This document shows positions 39,259 through 49,597 of a DNA stretch of 64,000 nt, piece by piece. Under the pieces are notes generated by a model. It saw only the letters and a program-made list of their open reading frames with translations. It searched no databases and was not told where the DNA came from. The stretch comes from Alteromonas sp. V450. GTDB lineage: Bacteria > Pseudomonadota > Gammaproteobacteria > Enterobacterales > Alteromonadaceae. Both the position numbers and the translations under genes were made by a program. The stretch spans positions 2,294,001 through 2,358,000 of the forward strand of contig NZ_MODU01000004.1 of NCBI RefSeq assembly GCF_001885075.1, written 5' to 3'. Every line of letters starts with the position of its first letter. The first letter of the stretch is position 1.

Positions 39259-40218
39259 ATGAGCAATCAGTTAGCTTCATTACGTGATATCACTACCGTT
39301 GTTGCCGACACGGGCGACATCGATGCCATTAAAAAGTATCAACCAGTCGATGCCACAACTAACCCGTCGCTACTTTTAAAAGCGGCTGGTCTTCCTCAAT
39401 ATGCAAGCCTAATTGATGATGCTGTAGCATGGGCAAAACTTCAGTCAAACGACGCCGACCAACAGCTTACCGATGCAGCAGACAAACTAGCGGTAGCGAT
39501 TGGTAAAGAAATCTCTGCCACTATTCCTGGCCGAATCTCGACTGAAGTAGACGCACGCCTATCGTTTGACACTGCCGCCACTATCGAAAAAGCGGAGCGT
39601 TTGGTTCAGCTATACGAAGACGCGGGTATCGATAAGTCACGCATTCTTATTAAAATTGCCTCTACTTGGGAAGGTATCCAGGCAGCAGAGGAACTAGAGA
39701 AAAAAGGCATTCAGTGTAACTTAACGCTTCTATTTAGCTTCGCCCAAGCACAAGCTTGTGCAGAGGCCGGTGTTTATCTTATCTCTCCATTCGTAGGGCG
39801 CATTTTAGACTGGTACAAAAAAGCGACCGGTACTGAGTCTTACGCACCAGATGAAGATCCAGGCGTAGTATCAGTAACTAAAATTTATAACTACTACAAA
39901 GAGCACGGCTACAACACGGTTGTAATGGGCGCAAGCTTCCGCAACATTGGTGAAATTCAAGCGTTGGCAGGGTGTGACCGTCTAACCATTAGTCCAGCAC
40001 TGCTAGAAGAACTGGCAAACGAGCCTGGCGAGCTAGAAGTTAAACTTAAAGACAATGGCGCTACAAAAACACCAGGTGACCGCTTAACAGAAAGCGAATT
40101 CCGCTGGGCAATGAACGAAGATGCAATGGCAACCGAAAAGCTTTCTGAAGGCATCCGCAACTTCGCCGCAGATCAGGAAAAACTTGAAACCATGCTTCGC
40201 GAAAAACTAAGCGCGTAA
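39259..40218 (+). CDS. talB: Transaldolase B
   Basis: The 319-aa class I aldolase-type TIM barrel transfers dihydroxyacetone between sugar phosphates in the pentose phosphate pathway. [43 protein letters not shown] is the classic start. The Schiff-base lysine lies in [11 protein letters not shown] (about residue 132), and [33 protein letters not shown] and VMGASFRN follow as conserved strands. It is 14 bases upstream of pgi, consistent with one operon. Confidence 0.97.
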   Translation: MSNQLASLRDITTVVADTGDIDAIKKYQPVDATTNPSLLLKAAGLPQYASLIDDAVAWAKLQSNDADQQLTDAADKLAVAIGKEISATIPGRISTEVDARLSFDTAATIEKAERLVQLYEDAGIDKSRILIKIASTWEGIQAAEELEKKGIQCNLTLLFSFAQAQACAEAGVYLISPFVGRILDWYKKATGTESYAPDEDPGVVSVTKIYNYYKEHGYNTVVMGASFRNIGEIQALAGCDRLTISPALLEELANEPGELEVKLKDNGATKTPGDRLTESEFRWAMNEDAMATEKLSEGIRNFAADQEKLETMLREKLSA

Positions 40219-40232
40219 GGGCTATTGAAACA

Positions 40233-41882
40233 ATGAGTGTTTTAACTTCGCTTCCTGAATGGAAAAAGCTGTCTGAACTTGCTGCAACGGTAAAAGATGC
40301 GCACATGCGCGACTGGTTTGCACAAGATGCAAGTCGCGCAGATAAGATGCAGCTTGAAGCCTGCGGTATTTTTCTTGATTACTCGAAAAACCGTGTAAAT
40401 GATGACGCGCTTAAAGGGCTTTTCGACCTCGCCCGAGCGTGCAAACTAGAAACCCTTCGCGACGCGATGTTTTCTGGTGAGCAGATTAACGCAACAGAAG
40501 GTCGCGCTGTGCTTCACACCGCACTTCGTAATTTCTCAGACCGTAAGGTACTGGTAGATGGCGAAGACGTAATGCCTGAAGTGCATGCTACGCTTGCAAA
40601 AATTGAAGCGTTTACCGCATCGGTTCACAGCGGTGAACACAAAGGTTATACCGGCAAGCCTATCAAGCACATTGTGGCAATTGGTATTGGTGGTTCGTTC
40701 CTGGGTCCTAAGATTATGACCGAGGCACTTAAGCCGCATACCGTTGATGCCGTAAAAGTTCACTTTGTTGCCAACGTTGATGGTTGCCACATTCACGATG
40801 TGCTATCTAGCATTAATTTTGAAGAGACCCTGGTGGTCATGTCATCAAAATCTTTCTCTACCCAAGAGACGCTTCAAAATACACTTACCGCTAAAGACTG
40901 GTTCTTAAAATCTGGCGGTAAACAAGAAGATATCGCTAAACACTTTGTAGCCGTATCTTCAAACGTTAAAGCAGCCACCGAGTTTGGTATAAGCGCCGAC
41001 AATATTTTCCCTATGTGGGATTGGGTAGGCGGTCGTTACTCACTGTGGTCTGCCATTGGCTTACCTATCTCGCTTGCCCTTGGGTTTGAAAACTTCAAAG
41101 GCTTACTTGATGGTGCGTTTGATATGGATACCCATTTCACCACTGCACCGCTAGAAGAAAACATGCCTGTATTGCTTGCGCTATTAGGCGTATGGTACAG
41201 AAACTTCTTTGATGCACAGTCTCATGTGTTGCTGCCTTACTACCACTACCTTCGCGGTTTACCTGCTTACGTACAGCAGTTAGATATGGAAAGTAACGGT
41301 AAAGAGGTTACGCAGGAAGGTGAGAACGTAGACTACCCTACTGGCCCAATTATTTGGGGGAGCGAAGGAACAAACGGTCAGCACAGCTTTCACCAGCTTA
41401 TTCACCAAGGTTCTGGCGTTATCCCGGCAGACTTCATGTTGCCGCTTAACGTTCCTAACCAGGACGACACACATCACGCTATGCTTGCGTCTAACTGTTT
41501 TGGTCAAACACAGGCACTAATGCAGGGTAAAACCTTTGAAGAGTGTTATGCAGACCTTGAGGGTAAAGGCCTAGACGATGCTGAACGTAAACGCTTGGCC
41601 GCTCATAAAACCATGCCTGGCAACAAGCCCAGCAATACTTTCTTGTTTGATAGCCTTACGCCTAAAACACTTGGCGCGCTGGTTGCAATGTATGAGCATA
41701 AGGTATTCGTTCAGGGTGTTATCTGGAACCTTAACTCATTCGACCAATGGGGCGTTGAGTTAGGCAAAGTACTAGGAAACCAAGTACTTGCGGGCATTCA
41801 AGGCGAAGCAGACAAAGACAATTTCGACGCTTCAACACAACAATTGATTGCCAAATTCAGAGCAGCGAATGCACCAAAATAA
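40233..41882 (+). CDS. pgi: Glucose-6-phosphate isomerase
   Basis: The 549-aa enzyme interconverts glucose-6-phosphate and fructose-6-phosphate in the cytosol. Family signatures include [29 protein letters not shown] (phosphate-binding serines), [20 protein letters not shown] with the catalytic region, [18 protein letters not shown] with the catalytic histidine, and [17 protein letters not shown] near the end. It is directly downstream of talB and is followed by a strong terminator. Confidence 0.97.
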   Translation: MSVLTSLPEWKKLSELAATVKDAHMRDWFAQDASRADKMQLEACGIFLDYSKNRVNDDALKGLFDLARACKLETLRDAMFSGEQINATEGRAVLHTALRNFSDRKVLVDGEDVMPEVHATLAKIEAFTASVHSGEHKGYTGKPIKHIVAIGIGGSFLGPKIMTEALKPHTVDAVKVHFVANVDGCHIHDVLSSINFEETLVVMSSKSFSTQETLQNTLTAKDWFLKSGGKQEDIAKHFVAVSSNVKAATEFGISADNIFPMWDWVGGRYSLWSAIGLPISLALGFENFKGLLDGAFDMDTHFTTAPLEENMPVLLALLGVWYRNFFDAQSHVLLPYYHYLRGLPAYVQQLDMESNGKEVTQEGENVDYPTGPIIWGSEGTNGQHSFHQLIHQGSGVIPADFMLPLNVPNQDDTHHAMLASNCFGQTQALMQGKTFEECYADLEGKGLDDAERKRLAAHKTMPGNKPSNTFLFDSLTPKTLGALVAMYEHKVFVQGVIWNLNSFDQWGVELGKVLGNQVLAGIQGEADKDNFDASTQQLIAKFRAANAPK

Positions 41883-41931
41883 GGAATGCGAGGTGATTTA
41901 AAATCACCCACTTGGTGCAAATAACAAACTG

Positions 41932-41966
41932 AACGGCTAGCTTTTTCGGAAGCTAGCCGTTTTTTG
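41932..41966 (+). terminator. Rho-independent terminator of talB-pgi
   Basis: CGGCTAGCTT (41934-41943) pairs with AAGCTAGCCG (41950-41959), followed by TTTTTT. A smaller palindrome, GGTGATTT/AAATCACC, lies ahead at 41892-41908. Confidence 0.88.
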
Positions 41967-42243
41967 TTGCGGTATTCATCGACTATACGACAGACACTTT
42001 TGATAACCGTAGCACTGTATAATTGATTACTAATAAAACAAATAGGATCAAATACATACAGTTATTGTTTACGCTTTAAACACACTGTTCTTTCCTTACC
42101 CTTGTCATCATATCGTCACAATTTGTTAATAAAAGGTAAATTAAACTATTTTATTTTAGTGGCGGCTGTGATACAAAATTGTACAGAGGGAATTAAAAAC
42201 AAGAACTCTGTATTAGTTGTAGTGGTATAAAAAGGAGATCCCA

Positions 42244-42420
42244 GTGGATAAATCAGATCTATTTGCCATGCTAGACATCGAAGCAAGCCCAGCAAAAACC
42301 AAAAGCAAAAAACGTAAGTGGAGAGAAATCGAAGCGCTACAAGATCGCTACAAATTAGAAAAAGAACTTGCCGAACTCGACTGTGGTTTCGAGTACGAGC
42401 TAGAGACACTGGAAAGATAA
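42244..42420 (+). CDS. DUF3545 micro-protein
   Basis: The 58-aa protein starts with GTG, preceded by AAGGAGATCCCA, a near-perfect Shine-Dalgarno. The sequence V/MDKSDLFAMLDIEASPAK-KSKKRKWREIEALQDRYKLEKELAELD is the pattern I associate with DUF3545 of Alteromonadales and Vibrionales. A basic KSKKRKWREIEA segment is followed by an acidic helical tail. Function is unknown. It is too short for typical ORF length cut-offs and ends just before a strong terminator. Confidence 0.85.
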   Translation: MDKSDLFAMLDIEASPAKTKSKKRKWREIEALQDRYKLEKELAELDCGFEYELETLER

Positions 42421-42424
42421 TACG

Positions 42425-42456
42425 AAGGCCGCCTGTTACACAGGCGGCCTTTTTAC
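42425..42456 (+). terminator. Rho-independent terminator after DUF3545
   Basis: AAGGCCGCCTG (42425-42435) pairs with CAGGCGGCCTT (42441-42451), followed by a T-run. Confidence 0.88.
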
Positions 42457-42683
42457 TTTCTAGCGAGCTGTAAATGCTTCACGTGCAAGCATGCTGTTTC
42501 TTCGCGGGCTCTATGTAATAGCGAATAGCTAAGGAATATGCTCTGTGCCTAATTGCGGCCAGACCGCACAACACCGTATAGCATGGTCTTATAGCTATTT
42601 AGGCATTTATCTAATGAGCTATTGATAGGCACTGAATAAGGCAACCACTCTTGCTGTGTGGCTAGCTGCGATTTCTGCAAGTA

Positions 42684-43355
42684 CTATACCTGCCAATTGA
42701 TGGGTTGTTTACCCTTGGCAATAAGGTATTCGTTAGTATGACTGAAATGTTTACAACCTAAGAAGCCTCTGTGTGCTGAAAGCGGCGACGGATGAGGCGC
42801 ATGTAAAACGTGGTGTTTCTCACGGTTTATGTGCTTACCTTTCTTTTGCGCATGGCTTCCCCATAGAAGAAACACAACGTTTTGGCAGTGCTCGTTGACC
42901 ACATCGATAACCTTATCAGTGAAGGTTTCCCACCCCCATTTCGCATGGCTGTGTGCTTTACCTTGCTCAACCGTCAATACAGTATTAAGCAGCAATACGC
43001 CCTGCTCTGCCCACGACGTCAGCGTACCGTGATTAGGCTCGGTAAAACCATCAATGTCGGTCAATAACTCCTTGTACATGTTTTTAAGCGAAGGCGGTGT
43101 TTTAATGCCAGCTTTTACTGAAAAACAAAGTCCATGGGCTTGATTAGGACCGTGGTACGGATCTTGACCTAAGATCACGACTTTAACTTCGTCTAGCGGC
43201 GTGTATTTCAGCGCATTAAATACATCAGGCTGAGGCGGGTAGATAATGCTTCCCGCTTCACGCGCTTGCTTCACGCGCTCAAGCAACGTAACAAAATAGT
43301 CTTTTTGCTTTTCATCACTAAGCGCGCTTTGCCATGTCGGAACCGATGGTGTCAT
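42684..43355 (-). CDS. ung: Uracil-DNA glycosylase
   Basis: The 223-aa enzyme removes uracil from DNA. Motif A is GQDPYHGP (water-activating aspartate, about residue 62), FSVKAG.. and [18 protein letters not shown] follow, and motif [22 protein letters not shown] carries the leucine loop and catalytic histidine. Its ATG overlaps the thrC stop by one base (TAATG), so it is translated as the last gene of the thr operon. The position downstream of thrC makes it a likely passenger of threonine-controlled transcription unless it has its own promoter. Confidence 0.97.
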   Translation of the reverse strand: MTPSVPTWQSALSDEKQKDYFVTLLERVKQAREAGSIIYPPQPDVFNALKYTPLDEVKVVILGQDPYHGPNQAHGLCFSVKAGIKTPPSLKNMYKELLTDIDGFTEPNHGTLTSWAEQGVLLLNTVLTVEQGKAHSHAKWGWETFTDKVIDVVNEHCQNVVFLLWGSHAQKKGKHINREKHHVLHAPHPSPLSAHRGFLGCKHFSHTNEYLIAKGKQPINWQV

Positions 43356-44638
43356 TACTTAAGCAAATCCATCATATGCTGCTTAAGTGCATCGTAAGAC
43401 GCGGGTAAGTCTACCGCTAAGCTGTCTTCGCCTGCTACATCGGCTAGTGCTTTTGGTAGGCTGATTGGATTACCTAGCACGTTTTCGACCGTTTCTCTGA
43501 ACTTAGCTGGATGGGCCGTTCCTAAGAACAAACCTATTTCACCGTCTTCTAAGTCGTGACTTACCGCGCGATAGGCAATTGCGGCATGAGGCTCGCTGGT
43601 ATAGCCTTGTTGCGCTAATTGACGCATAGCAAGCTGCGTATATTCTTCGTCAACCATCTCACCTTTAAGGCACGCTTTGTCGATGTAACCACGCTCGATA
43701 AGCGCCTCAATACGCGGCCAGTTATTTGGCTGACTCACATCCATCGCGTTAGACATAGTTGCAACGGTCGCTTTAGGGTCCCACTCGCCTGTTTTAAGAT
43801 AGCGAGGCACGGTGTCGTTTAGGTTAGTTGCCGCGATAAAACGCTTAATAGGTAGACCTAAGGATTTAGCAATCATGCCAGCCGTAAGGTTACCAAAGTT
43901 GCCGCTTGGTACTGAAATAACGAGCTGGTCACGTTTCTCTTTCGGCAGCTGACTTACCGCTTCAAAGTAATAGCAAACCTGTGCTAGCAAACGGCTGATG
44001 TTGATTGAGTTTGCTGAGTTTAAATGAAGACCTTCACGTACATCAGGGTCGTCAAACGCGGTTTTTACAAGCGATTGGCATGCGTCAAAGTCAGACTCTA
44101 CTGCAACGGTGTGAATGTTACCGCCAAGCGTAGTGAATAGCTTTTCCTGTAGCGCGCTGATTTTGCCTTTTGGAAACAAAATAACCACGTTGATATTGTC
44201 AATGCCGTGAAATGCATGTGCTACAGCCGCGCCAGTGTCACCTGATGTCGCGGTTAGAATGGTTACTGGCTTCCCTTCACTAATACGCGACAGAGTTTGC
44301 GCCATAAAGCGGCCGCCAAAGTCTTTAAACGCAAGCGTTGGCCCGTGGAAAAGCTCTAAGCAGTATACGTTATCGTTGACCTGCTCGACTGGTGCACCAA
44401 AAGCAAATGCGGTCTGAACAATTTCTTCTAGCTCGCCATTATTCAGTTCATCGCCTATAAGCGCGCGTAGTACTTCAATACTGCGCTCTACAAATGGCTT
44501 TTCCAACAATTCGTCAATATTGTCTAGGGAAGGAATATGCTCTGGAAAATAAAGCCCTTGGTTTTTACCTAAACCCCGCTTAACGGCTTCAGCAAAATTT
44601 GCTGTGTCCGATGAATCTTTTAAATTTACCAATTCCAC
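43355..44638 (-). CDS. thrC: Threonine synthase
   Basis: The 427-aa PLP enzyme converts O-phosphohomoserine to threonine. The PLP lysine lies in [20 protein letters not shown] (about residue 107), the phosphate-binding loop in [14 protein letters not shown], and [20 protein letters not shown] is also diagnostic. [16 protein letters not shown] is near the end. It follows thrB by about 100 bases on the same strand and is the third enzyme of the operon. Confidence 0.97.
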   Translation of the reverse strand: MELVNLKDSSDTANFAEAVKRGLGKNQGLYFPEHIPSLDNIDELLEKPFVERSIEVLRALIGDELNNGELEEIVQTAFAFGAPVEQVNDNVYCLELFHGPTLAFKDFGGRFMAQTLSRISEGKPVTILTATSGDTGAAVAHAFHGIDNINVVILFPKGKISALQEKLFTTLGGNIHTVAVESDFDACQSLVKTAFDDPDVREGLHLNSANSINISRLLAQVCYYFEAVSQLPKEKRDQLVISVPSGNFGNLTAGMIAKSLGLPIKRFIAATNLNDTVPRYLKTGEWDPKATVATMSNAMDVSQPNNWPRIEALIERGYIDKACLKGEMVDEEYTQLAMRQLAQQGYTSEPHAAIAYRAVSHDLEDGEIGLFLGTAHPAKFRETVENVLGNPISLPKALADVAGEDSLAVDLPASYDALKQHMMDLLK

Positions 44639-44700
44639 TTGCTGTTACCTTTTTATGTGGGCAAGTACTCTGCCCTTTTAATCTTTTAAAAAATTATTTC

Positions 44701-44760
44701 GCTTTTAGAAAATCATTTGCCTTTAGGAAATCATGTACCTTCAAGAAATAATAGTACCTT
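44701..44760. repeat. Degenerate tandem repeat at the thrB-thrC junction
   Basis: About three imperfect 19-20 base units (CTTTTAGAAAATCATTTGC, CTTTAGGAAATCATGTACC, TTCAAGAAATAATAGTACC) run through the thrB 3' end and its downstream gap. They look like a slippage or small duplication product. Confidence 0.4.
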
Positions 44761-45685
44761 GGCTTGGTATTTGGCACACATGGCTAAAGCCATCTTCATT
44801 TTGAATGTAGTTCGCGGTTAGATATGCTGCGACTTCTTCCGCTTGCGCCTTACTTGGACATACAGCAAACACCGTTGGCCCTGAGCCTGAAATACCAAAA
44901 GCAAGTGCACCCGCTTGCTCACTAAATGCACGCGCCCCATCAAAGCCAGGCAGTAGCGATTTTCTATAAGGTTCGGCTATAACATCGTTCATTACCGACG
45001 CCGCTAAATCAAAGTTACCCGCATGTAAAGCGTGAACAAACACGCCTAACTGTCGACCAAAGGTTAGCGCCGTCGCCATATCCACCTGCTTAGGTAAGAT
45101 ATCGCGAGCAGCCGCTGTCGATACGCTAATGCCCGAATAACAAACGGCATAGTACCAATCGTCGTTCAAAGGCAATGATAGCGTCACCGGTGCGTCGCTA
45201 CCCGTCATTAGCGTCATGCCGCCCAGGTAGCACGGTGCTACATTATCGTAATGGACACTGCCACTTATTTGGCCTTCTAGCTCCCCCATCATGATCAACA
45301 ATGTATCTTCATCAAACGGGTTGTCGAAAAAAGCATTAAGCGCTGCGAAAGCTGCAACGATTGAACTAGCACTTGAGCCTAAGCCACTGCCAATAGGCAG
45401 GTTTTTGTGAAGGGTTAGCGCAACAGGAGAGGTCGATTTTCCAGACTTTTCCATTTGCTCACAAAAATAGTGGTAGCATTTAGTGACGATATTGCTATCT
45501 GCATCGCCAGGAAGTTTATGAGCAAAGCGCCCTACTGTTTCTAATGAAAATGATTCTGCCGCTTTTATTTCAACTTCATCACCAAGCTTAGTGCCATCAA
45601 CTGGCGCAAGCGCTGCGCCCAATACATCAAAGCCTAGGCTTACATTTCCAATTGAAGCTGGCGCAAAGGCCGTTAATGCTTTCAT
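44741..45685 (-). CDS. thrB: Homoserine kinase
   Basis: The 314-aa GHMP kinase phosphorylates homoserine. The ATP-binding motif appears as NLPIGSGLGSSASSIVAAFAALN (about residues 90-112), preceded by FAPASIGNVSLGFDVLGAAL at the N-terminus and followed by GISGSGPTVFAVC near the C-terminus. It is the middle gene of thrABC; thrA lies about 120 bases upstream on the same strand. Confidence 0.97.
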   Translation of the reverse strand: MKALTAFAPASIGNVSLGFDVLGAALAPVDGTKLGDEVEIKAAESFSLETVGRFAHKLPGDADSNIVTKCYHYFCEQMEKSGKSTSPVALTLHKNLPIGSGLGSSASSIVAAFAALNAFFDNPFDEDTLLIMMGELEGQISGSVHYDNVAPCYLGGMTLMTGSDAPVTLSLPLNDDWYYAVCYSGISVSTAAARDILPKQVDMATALTFGRQLGVFVHALHAGNFDLAASVMNDVIAEPYRKSLLPGFDGARAFSEQAGALAFGISGSGPTVFAVCPSKAQAEEVAAYLTANYIQNEDGFSHVCQIPSQGTIIS

Positions 45686-45806
45686 ATTATATCTCTTACT
45701 TCGCTTGCGACTTAACGTGATAAATCACTGGCCTAAGTCGCACCTTCGAGTTTCTTACTTTAACCGCTTATTCATTACGCTAAGCAAGCTAAGCGTTATT
45801 TAGCCC

Positions 45807-48272
45807 TTAGTGCGCCATTTGTTTCCACGGCATAGTACGCAGAATGTCAGCAAACACCCCTGCAGCCGTTACCGTACCACCTGCACCATAACCTCTAATC
45901 ACGTAGGGGATTGGGCTATAGTAGTCACTGTTAATCGCCAGCGCGTTTTCACCGTCTTTTACCTGCGAAAGCGGGTTGCTTGCCGGTACAGCCTGAATGC
46001 TTACTTTGCATTTTCCGTCTTCAATACTGCCAATATAACGAAGCACTTTACCTTCTGCTTTAGCCGCTTCAACCTTTTCGCCAAACAACGCATCTAACTC
46101 TGGCAACTGCTGCATAAATTCGTCAATTGAACAGTCTTCAGCAAAGCCTTCTGGCAGTACAGATTCAATTTCAATGTCAGATAGTTCTAACGCTAAATCA
46201 GCTTCACGGGCCATGATCAGTAGCTTTCGTGCTACGTCCATGCCGCTTAAGTCATCGCGTGGATCAGGCTCTGTAAAACCATTATCTTTAGCCGTTTGTG
46301 TCGCTTGCGACAAGCTCATTCCCTCTTCAAGCTTACCGAATACGTAAGACAAGCTGCCCGAAAGAATACCTTCAAAACGATGCAATACATCGCCTGCACT
46401 AAAAAGCTTTTGTAGGTTATCGATAACAGGAAGACCCGCACCCACCGTTGTTTCATAAAGATATTGACGATTCGTGGTAAGTGCTGTTTTACGTAGCTTA
46501 CGGTAGTAAGACATCTCACTGGTATTCGCCTTTTTGTTTGGCGTTACCACGTGAAAACCGCTTTCCATCATATCTACGTATTGCTGTGCAATCGCTTCGT
46601 GACTAGTACAGTCAACAATCACCGGGTTTACCAGACTATTATCGTTGGCGAACTGATGTAGGCGTTCAACACTCAATCCTTCGCTCGCTGATTCAAGTGC
46701 TGCTTTCCAGTCACCGCTTAAATCAATACCTTGACTGTTTAACAGCAGTTTACGGCTGTTCGCAATACCATAAACGCGCAGTTGAATATTGCGTTTTAAC
46801 AACGCTGGCTGTTGTTTTTCAATTTGTCCTAGTAGTTCAGTGCCCACATTGCCACACCCCACTAGGAATACGTCGATGGTATGGCGGTCAGAGAAAAAAT
46901 TCTGGTGAATAACCTTTACCGCTTTCTTAGCACGCTTGCTCTCAATTACCGTTGAAATAGAGCGCTCTGAAGAGCCCTGAGCAATAGCAACGTTGTTCAC
47001 CCGCGCTTGGGCAAGCGAGTTGAAGAAACGCGCTGCCAACCCTTTAGTTTGACGCATTCCATCGCCAACCAAAGTAACAATAGCCAGGTCATGTCGCACT
47101 TCGATAGGATCTAGCAATTGATTTTGAAGCTCTAGCGCAAAAGCATCTTCAAGTAGCGTTAATGCACGGCTGGCATCTTTACTTTGAATACAAAAGCTAA
47201 TTGAGTATTCCGATGATGACTGGGTGATAAGGCTTATTGAAATATTGGCGTTCGACATCACCTCAAACACACGGCTTGCCATGCCAACCATGCCCTTAAG
47301 ACCAGGGCCTGCTACGTTAAACATGGTTACATTATCAAGCTGAGAAATACCTTTAACCGACGTCCACACTTCGCTCTTCTCATTACTGATTAACGTACCA
47401 GGCGCAGCTGGGTTTAGTGTGTTTCTGATCAGACAAGGGATGTGGTGCTGGGCAATTGGGCCGATAGTTTTCGGGTGAAGCACCTTGGCACCAAAATAAG
47501 ACAGCTCCATCGCCTCTTGATAGGTAAGCTTGTCTAACAGCACCGCGCCTTCCACTTGATTCGGGTCAGCGTTATACACACCGTCTACGTCTGTCCAAAT
47601 TTCACAGCAGCTTGCGTCTATACACGCCGCTAAAATGGCCGCTGAATAGTCTGATCCGTTACGCCCAAGCGTGACTTTCTCGCCCGCTTCGTTTGCAGCA
47701 ACAAACCCCGGCATAACAAGAAATTCACTGCCGTCAGTAGGCACATCTGAAAAGCGCGCTTTACTAAGCGACACATCGGCAATACTGTCTAAGTAATCGC
47801 CTTCGGCCAGCACATACTTAACCGGGTCGATAACGCGATTAGCGATACCTTGGGCAGATAGCATAGCGCTAAAAAGCGTCACCGAGATGTACTCACCAAT
47901 ACTTAGAATACCGGCAGCAACATTATCAGGTGCAACACCAAGTAGCTTAATGCCTTCAAGGTGCTGTTTTAATACTGAAAGGTGACTATTGATGAATTCT
48001 ACAACGCTTGCGTGTGCAAACCCGTCGAGTTCTTCGTTTAGGTTGTTGGCAATGCCGGTAACCGTGTCGTTCAACTTATTGAATAACGGCTGGAAATCTT
48101 CACCCGCGGCTGCTTGTTCACATAGTAGTGAAAGCGCGTTCGTTACCCCCTTTGGGGCAGAGAGTACAACCGCAGCACCGTCGGTTTGGTGGGTTGCCGT
48201 GCTAATTTCCATAACGCGCATGTATCGCGGTGCATCGGCTAGAGAAGAACCCCCAAACTTTAAGACTTTCAT
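45807..48272 (-). CDS. thrA: Bifunctional aspartokinase I / homoserine dehydrogenase I
   Basis: The 821-aa fusion begins with the kinase signature VLKFGGSSLADA. The aspartokinase domain (TLGRNGSDYSAAILAACIDA, WTDVDGVYNADP) covers about the first 300 residues. Two ACT-type regulatory modules follow (about 310-460, with NVTMFNVAGPGLKG and VTLVGDGMRQTKG). The homoserine dehydrogenase domain starts near 465 (DVFLVGCGNVGTELLG) and includes LSYVFGKLEEGMS and ESDPRDDLSGMDVARKLLI-type substrate residues. It catalyses the first and third steps to threonine. The frame opens at 48296, but the ATG at 48272 follows AAGGAG and begins MKVLKFGG. Confidence 0.96.
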   Translation of the reverse strand: MKVLKFGGSSLADAPRYMRVMEISTATHQTDGAAVVLSAPKGVTNALSLLCEQAAAGEDFQPLFNKLNDTVTGIANNLNEELDGFAHASVVEFINSHLSVLKQHLEGIKLLGVAPDNVAAGILSIGEYISVTLFSAMLSAQGIANRVIDPVKYVLAEGDYLDSIADVSLSKARFSDVPTDGSEFLVMPGFVAANEAGEKVTLGRNGSDYSAAILAACIDASCCEIWTDVDGVYNADPNQVEGAVLLDKLTYQEAMELSYFGAKVLHPKTIGPIAQHHIPCLIRNTLNPAAPGTLISNEKSEVWTSVKGISQLDNVTMFNVAGPGLKGMVGMASRVFEVMSNANISISLITQSSSEYSISFCIQSKDASRALTLLEDAFALELQNQLLDPIEVRHDLAIVTLVGDGMRQTKGLAARFFNSLAQARVNNVAIAQGSSERSISTVIESKRAKKAVKVIHQNFFSDRHTIDVFLVGCGNVGTELLGQIEKQQPALLKRNIQLRVYGIANSRKLLLNSQGIDLSGDWKAALESASEGLSVERLHQFANDNSLVNPVIVDCTSHEAIAQQYVDMMESGFHVVTPNKKANTSEMSYYRKLRKTALTTNRQYLYETTVGAGLPVIDNLQKLFSAGDVLHRFEGILSGSLSYVFGKLEEGMSLSQATQTAKDNGFTEPDPRDDLSGMDVARKLLIMAREADLALELSDIEIESVLPEGFAEDCSIDEFMQQLPELDALFGEKVEAAKAEGKVLRYIGSIEDGKCKVSIQAVPASNPLSQVKDGENALAINSDYYSPIPYVIRGYGAGGTVTAAGVFADILRTMPWKQMAH

Positions 48273-48310
48273 ATGCTGCTCCTTAAGGTTACGCATGCTA
48301 AAACGTGTGT

Positions 48311-48344
48311 AAAAAAAAGCCCGCTCTGTGTTAGGCGGGCTTTC
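48311..48344 (-). terminator. thr operon attenuator terminator
   Basis: Read on the minus strand, AAAGCCCGC pairs with GCGGGCTTT around a loop of about ten bases and is followed by eight Ts. It sits between the leader peptide and thrA, as expected for attenuation. Confidence 0.88.
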
Positions 48345-48365
48345 GTTGTCTTTTGCTTACTTGCA

Positions 48366-48437
48366 CTAGTCAGCGACCGCCCTTTTTAAGGTGGTAATTA
48401 ACATAATGGTGGTGCGAGTAAGTAGAATCTTTTTCAT
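48366..48437 (-). CDS. thrL: thr operon leader peptide
   Basis: A 23-codon frame starts with ATG at 48437 and ends TAG at 48366-48368. The peptide reads MKKILLTRTTIMLITTLKRAVAD, rich in threonine and isoleucine in its first 16 residues, exactly the residues whose scarcity should stall the ribosome in ThrL. It is followed after 21 bases by the attenuator hairpin and then thrA. It is the standard arrangement of a threonine/isoleucine-controlled operon. Confidence 0.9.
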   Translation of the reverse strand: MKKILLTRTTIMLITTLKRAVAD

Positions 48438-48452
48438 ACAAGCAATTTGCCG

Positions 48453-48472
48453 TATAGACGTCTATATGTCAA
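48453..48472 (-). promoter_or_regulatory. thr promoter -35 with an embedded perfect met-box-like palindrome
   Basis: On the minus strand a TTGACA (-35 element, 48467-48472) is immediately followed by the 14-bp perfect palindrome TATAGACGTCTATA (48453-48466), whose core AGACGTCT equals the MetJ met-box consensus. Flanking 8-mers match at five of eight positions each. The -10 element is weak (CAAATT at 48444-48449 with 17-base spacing). Confidence 0.6.
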
Positions 48473-48621
48473 CCGCAGTTTTCACTACACTGTATTGCAA
48501 AAAGTGCAACACTCTTTGGTTAATATTTCTTTTTAAGGTACAAATGAAGATTTCAGTATAGACACTTACAAGCATCGTAAGCTACCAATTGTGATCACAG
48601 AGGAAACATTGGAACCGCGCT

Positions 48622-49509
48622 TCAGCTATCTGAGACAAGATGTTGAGCTAAAAAGTCCACTAGCAGCCTGATTTTAGGTGCAACATTTCTGTTTGAAGGA
48701 AATACAGCCCAAATAGCCTCTTGCTTGTCTTTGTACTCGGGGAATAGTTCTATTAGCTGACCAGAGGCTAGTGCTTTACGCACATAAAAGCCAGGCAGCT
48801 GTGCAATTCCCAAACCAGCAATCGCGGCGCTGCATAGGGCGTTTCCGCTGTTATAGCGTACCCTTCCCTGCACAGGAATAGATTGAATTTTATTATCGAT
48901 AAATAAACGCCAATAAGGTTGTGACCCCACCAGTAACGAGTGCTCTTTTAACTCTTCAATATTTTTAGGCTGGCCTTGCTCTTTAAAATAATCCCTACTT
49001 CCGCATACAAATAAATGTCGGGTAGCTAGCTTTTTGGCAACCAGTGTCGAGTCATCTAGTTTGCCAATGCGGATAGCTAGGTCGAGACCTTGCTCAACAA
49101 TATCAAGCTTTTCGTTTGAAAAGGTGCAGTGCACGCTTATGCCAGCGTACTTTTGCATAAAGGTATTGAGCAAAGGCGCGATGAAAGCTTCGCCAAACGC
49201 TACGGGAGCGGTAAGTTTAATGAGCCCTTGCGGCGATGCCTGCAGTGCGCTTACTGCTAGCTGAGCATCTTCGAGCGCCTTTAACGCAGGCATTGCCTGC
49301 TGAAAATACTGCGTACCCGCTTCAGTAAGCGATACGCTGCGCGTTGTACGCTGTAGTAATTTTACGCCTAGCTGCTTTTCAAGTGACGCGACTTTACGGC
49401 TTATCTGCGCCACTGACGTATCTAGCTTATTTGCAGCCCCGGTAAAATTGCCAACGTCAGCTACGGCACAAAATTCGGCTATTCCCTCAAGATATTTCAT
49501 TATTGCCAC
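48622..49509 (-). CDS. LysR family transcriptional regulator
   Basis: The 295-aa protein has an N-terminal winged helix (FCAVADVGNFTGAANKLDTSVAQISRKVASLEKQLGVKLLQRTTRSVSLTEAG, residues 12-65). A periplasmic-binding-like effector domain follows, with LIKLTAPVAFGEAFIAPLL and the conserved LDLAIRIGKLDDSTLVAKKL. It belongs to the large DsdC/AaeR-like group of LysR regulators. It is divergent from the formaldehyde dehydrogenase gene, the usual arrangement for a regulator and its target. Confidence 0.93.
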   Translation of the reverse strand: MAIMKYLEGIAEFCAVADVGNFTGAANKLDTSVAQISRKVASLEKQLGVKLLQRTTRSVSLTEAGTQYFQQAMPALKALEDAQLAVSALQASPQGLIKLTAPVAFGEAFIAPLLNTFMQKYAGISVHCTFSNEKLDIVEQGLDLAIRIGKLDDSTLVAKKLATRHLFVCGSRDYFKEQGQPKNIEELKEHSLLVGSQPYWRLFIDNKIQSIPVQGRVRYNSGNALCSAAIAGLGIAQLPGFYVRKALASGQLIELFPEYKDKQEAIWAVFPSNRNVAPKIRLLVDFLAQHLVSDS

Positions 49510-49597
49510 TCACTATTGATACGTTCTTAAACGCAGCACTTATTTCTTATTACAGTCTATTTGGCAAAACTTATTATTACAAATATGAAATAGTGAT

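Noticed and set aside
45773-45797. GCTAAGC repeat between thrA and thrB
   Set aside because: It is a two-copy direct repeat of seven bases, too short to matter.
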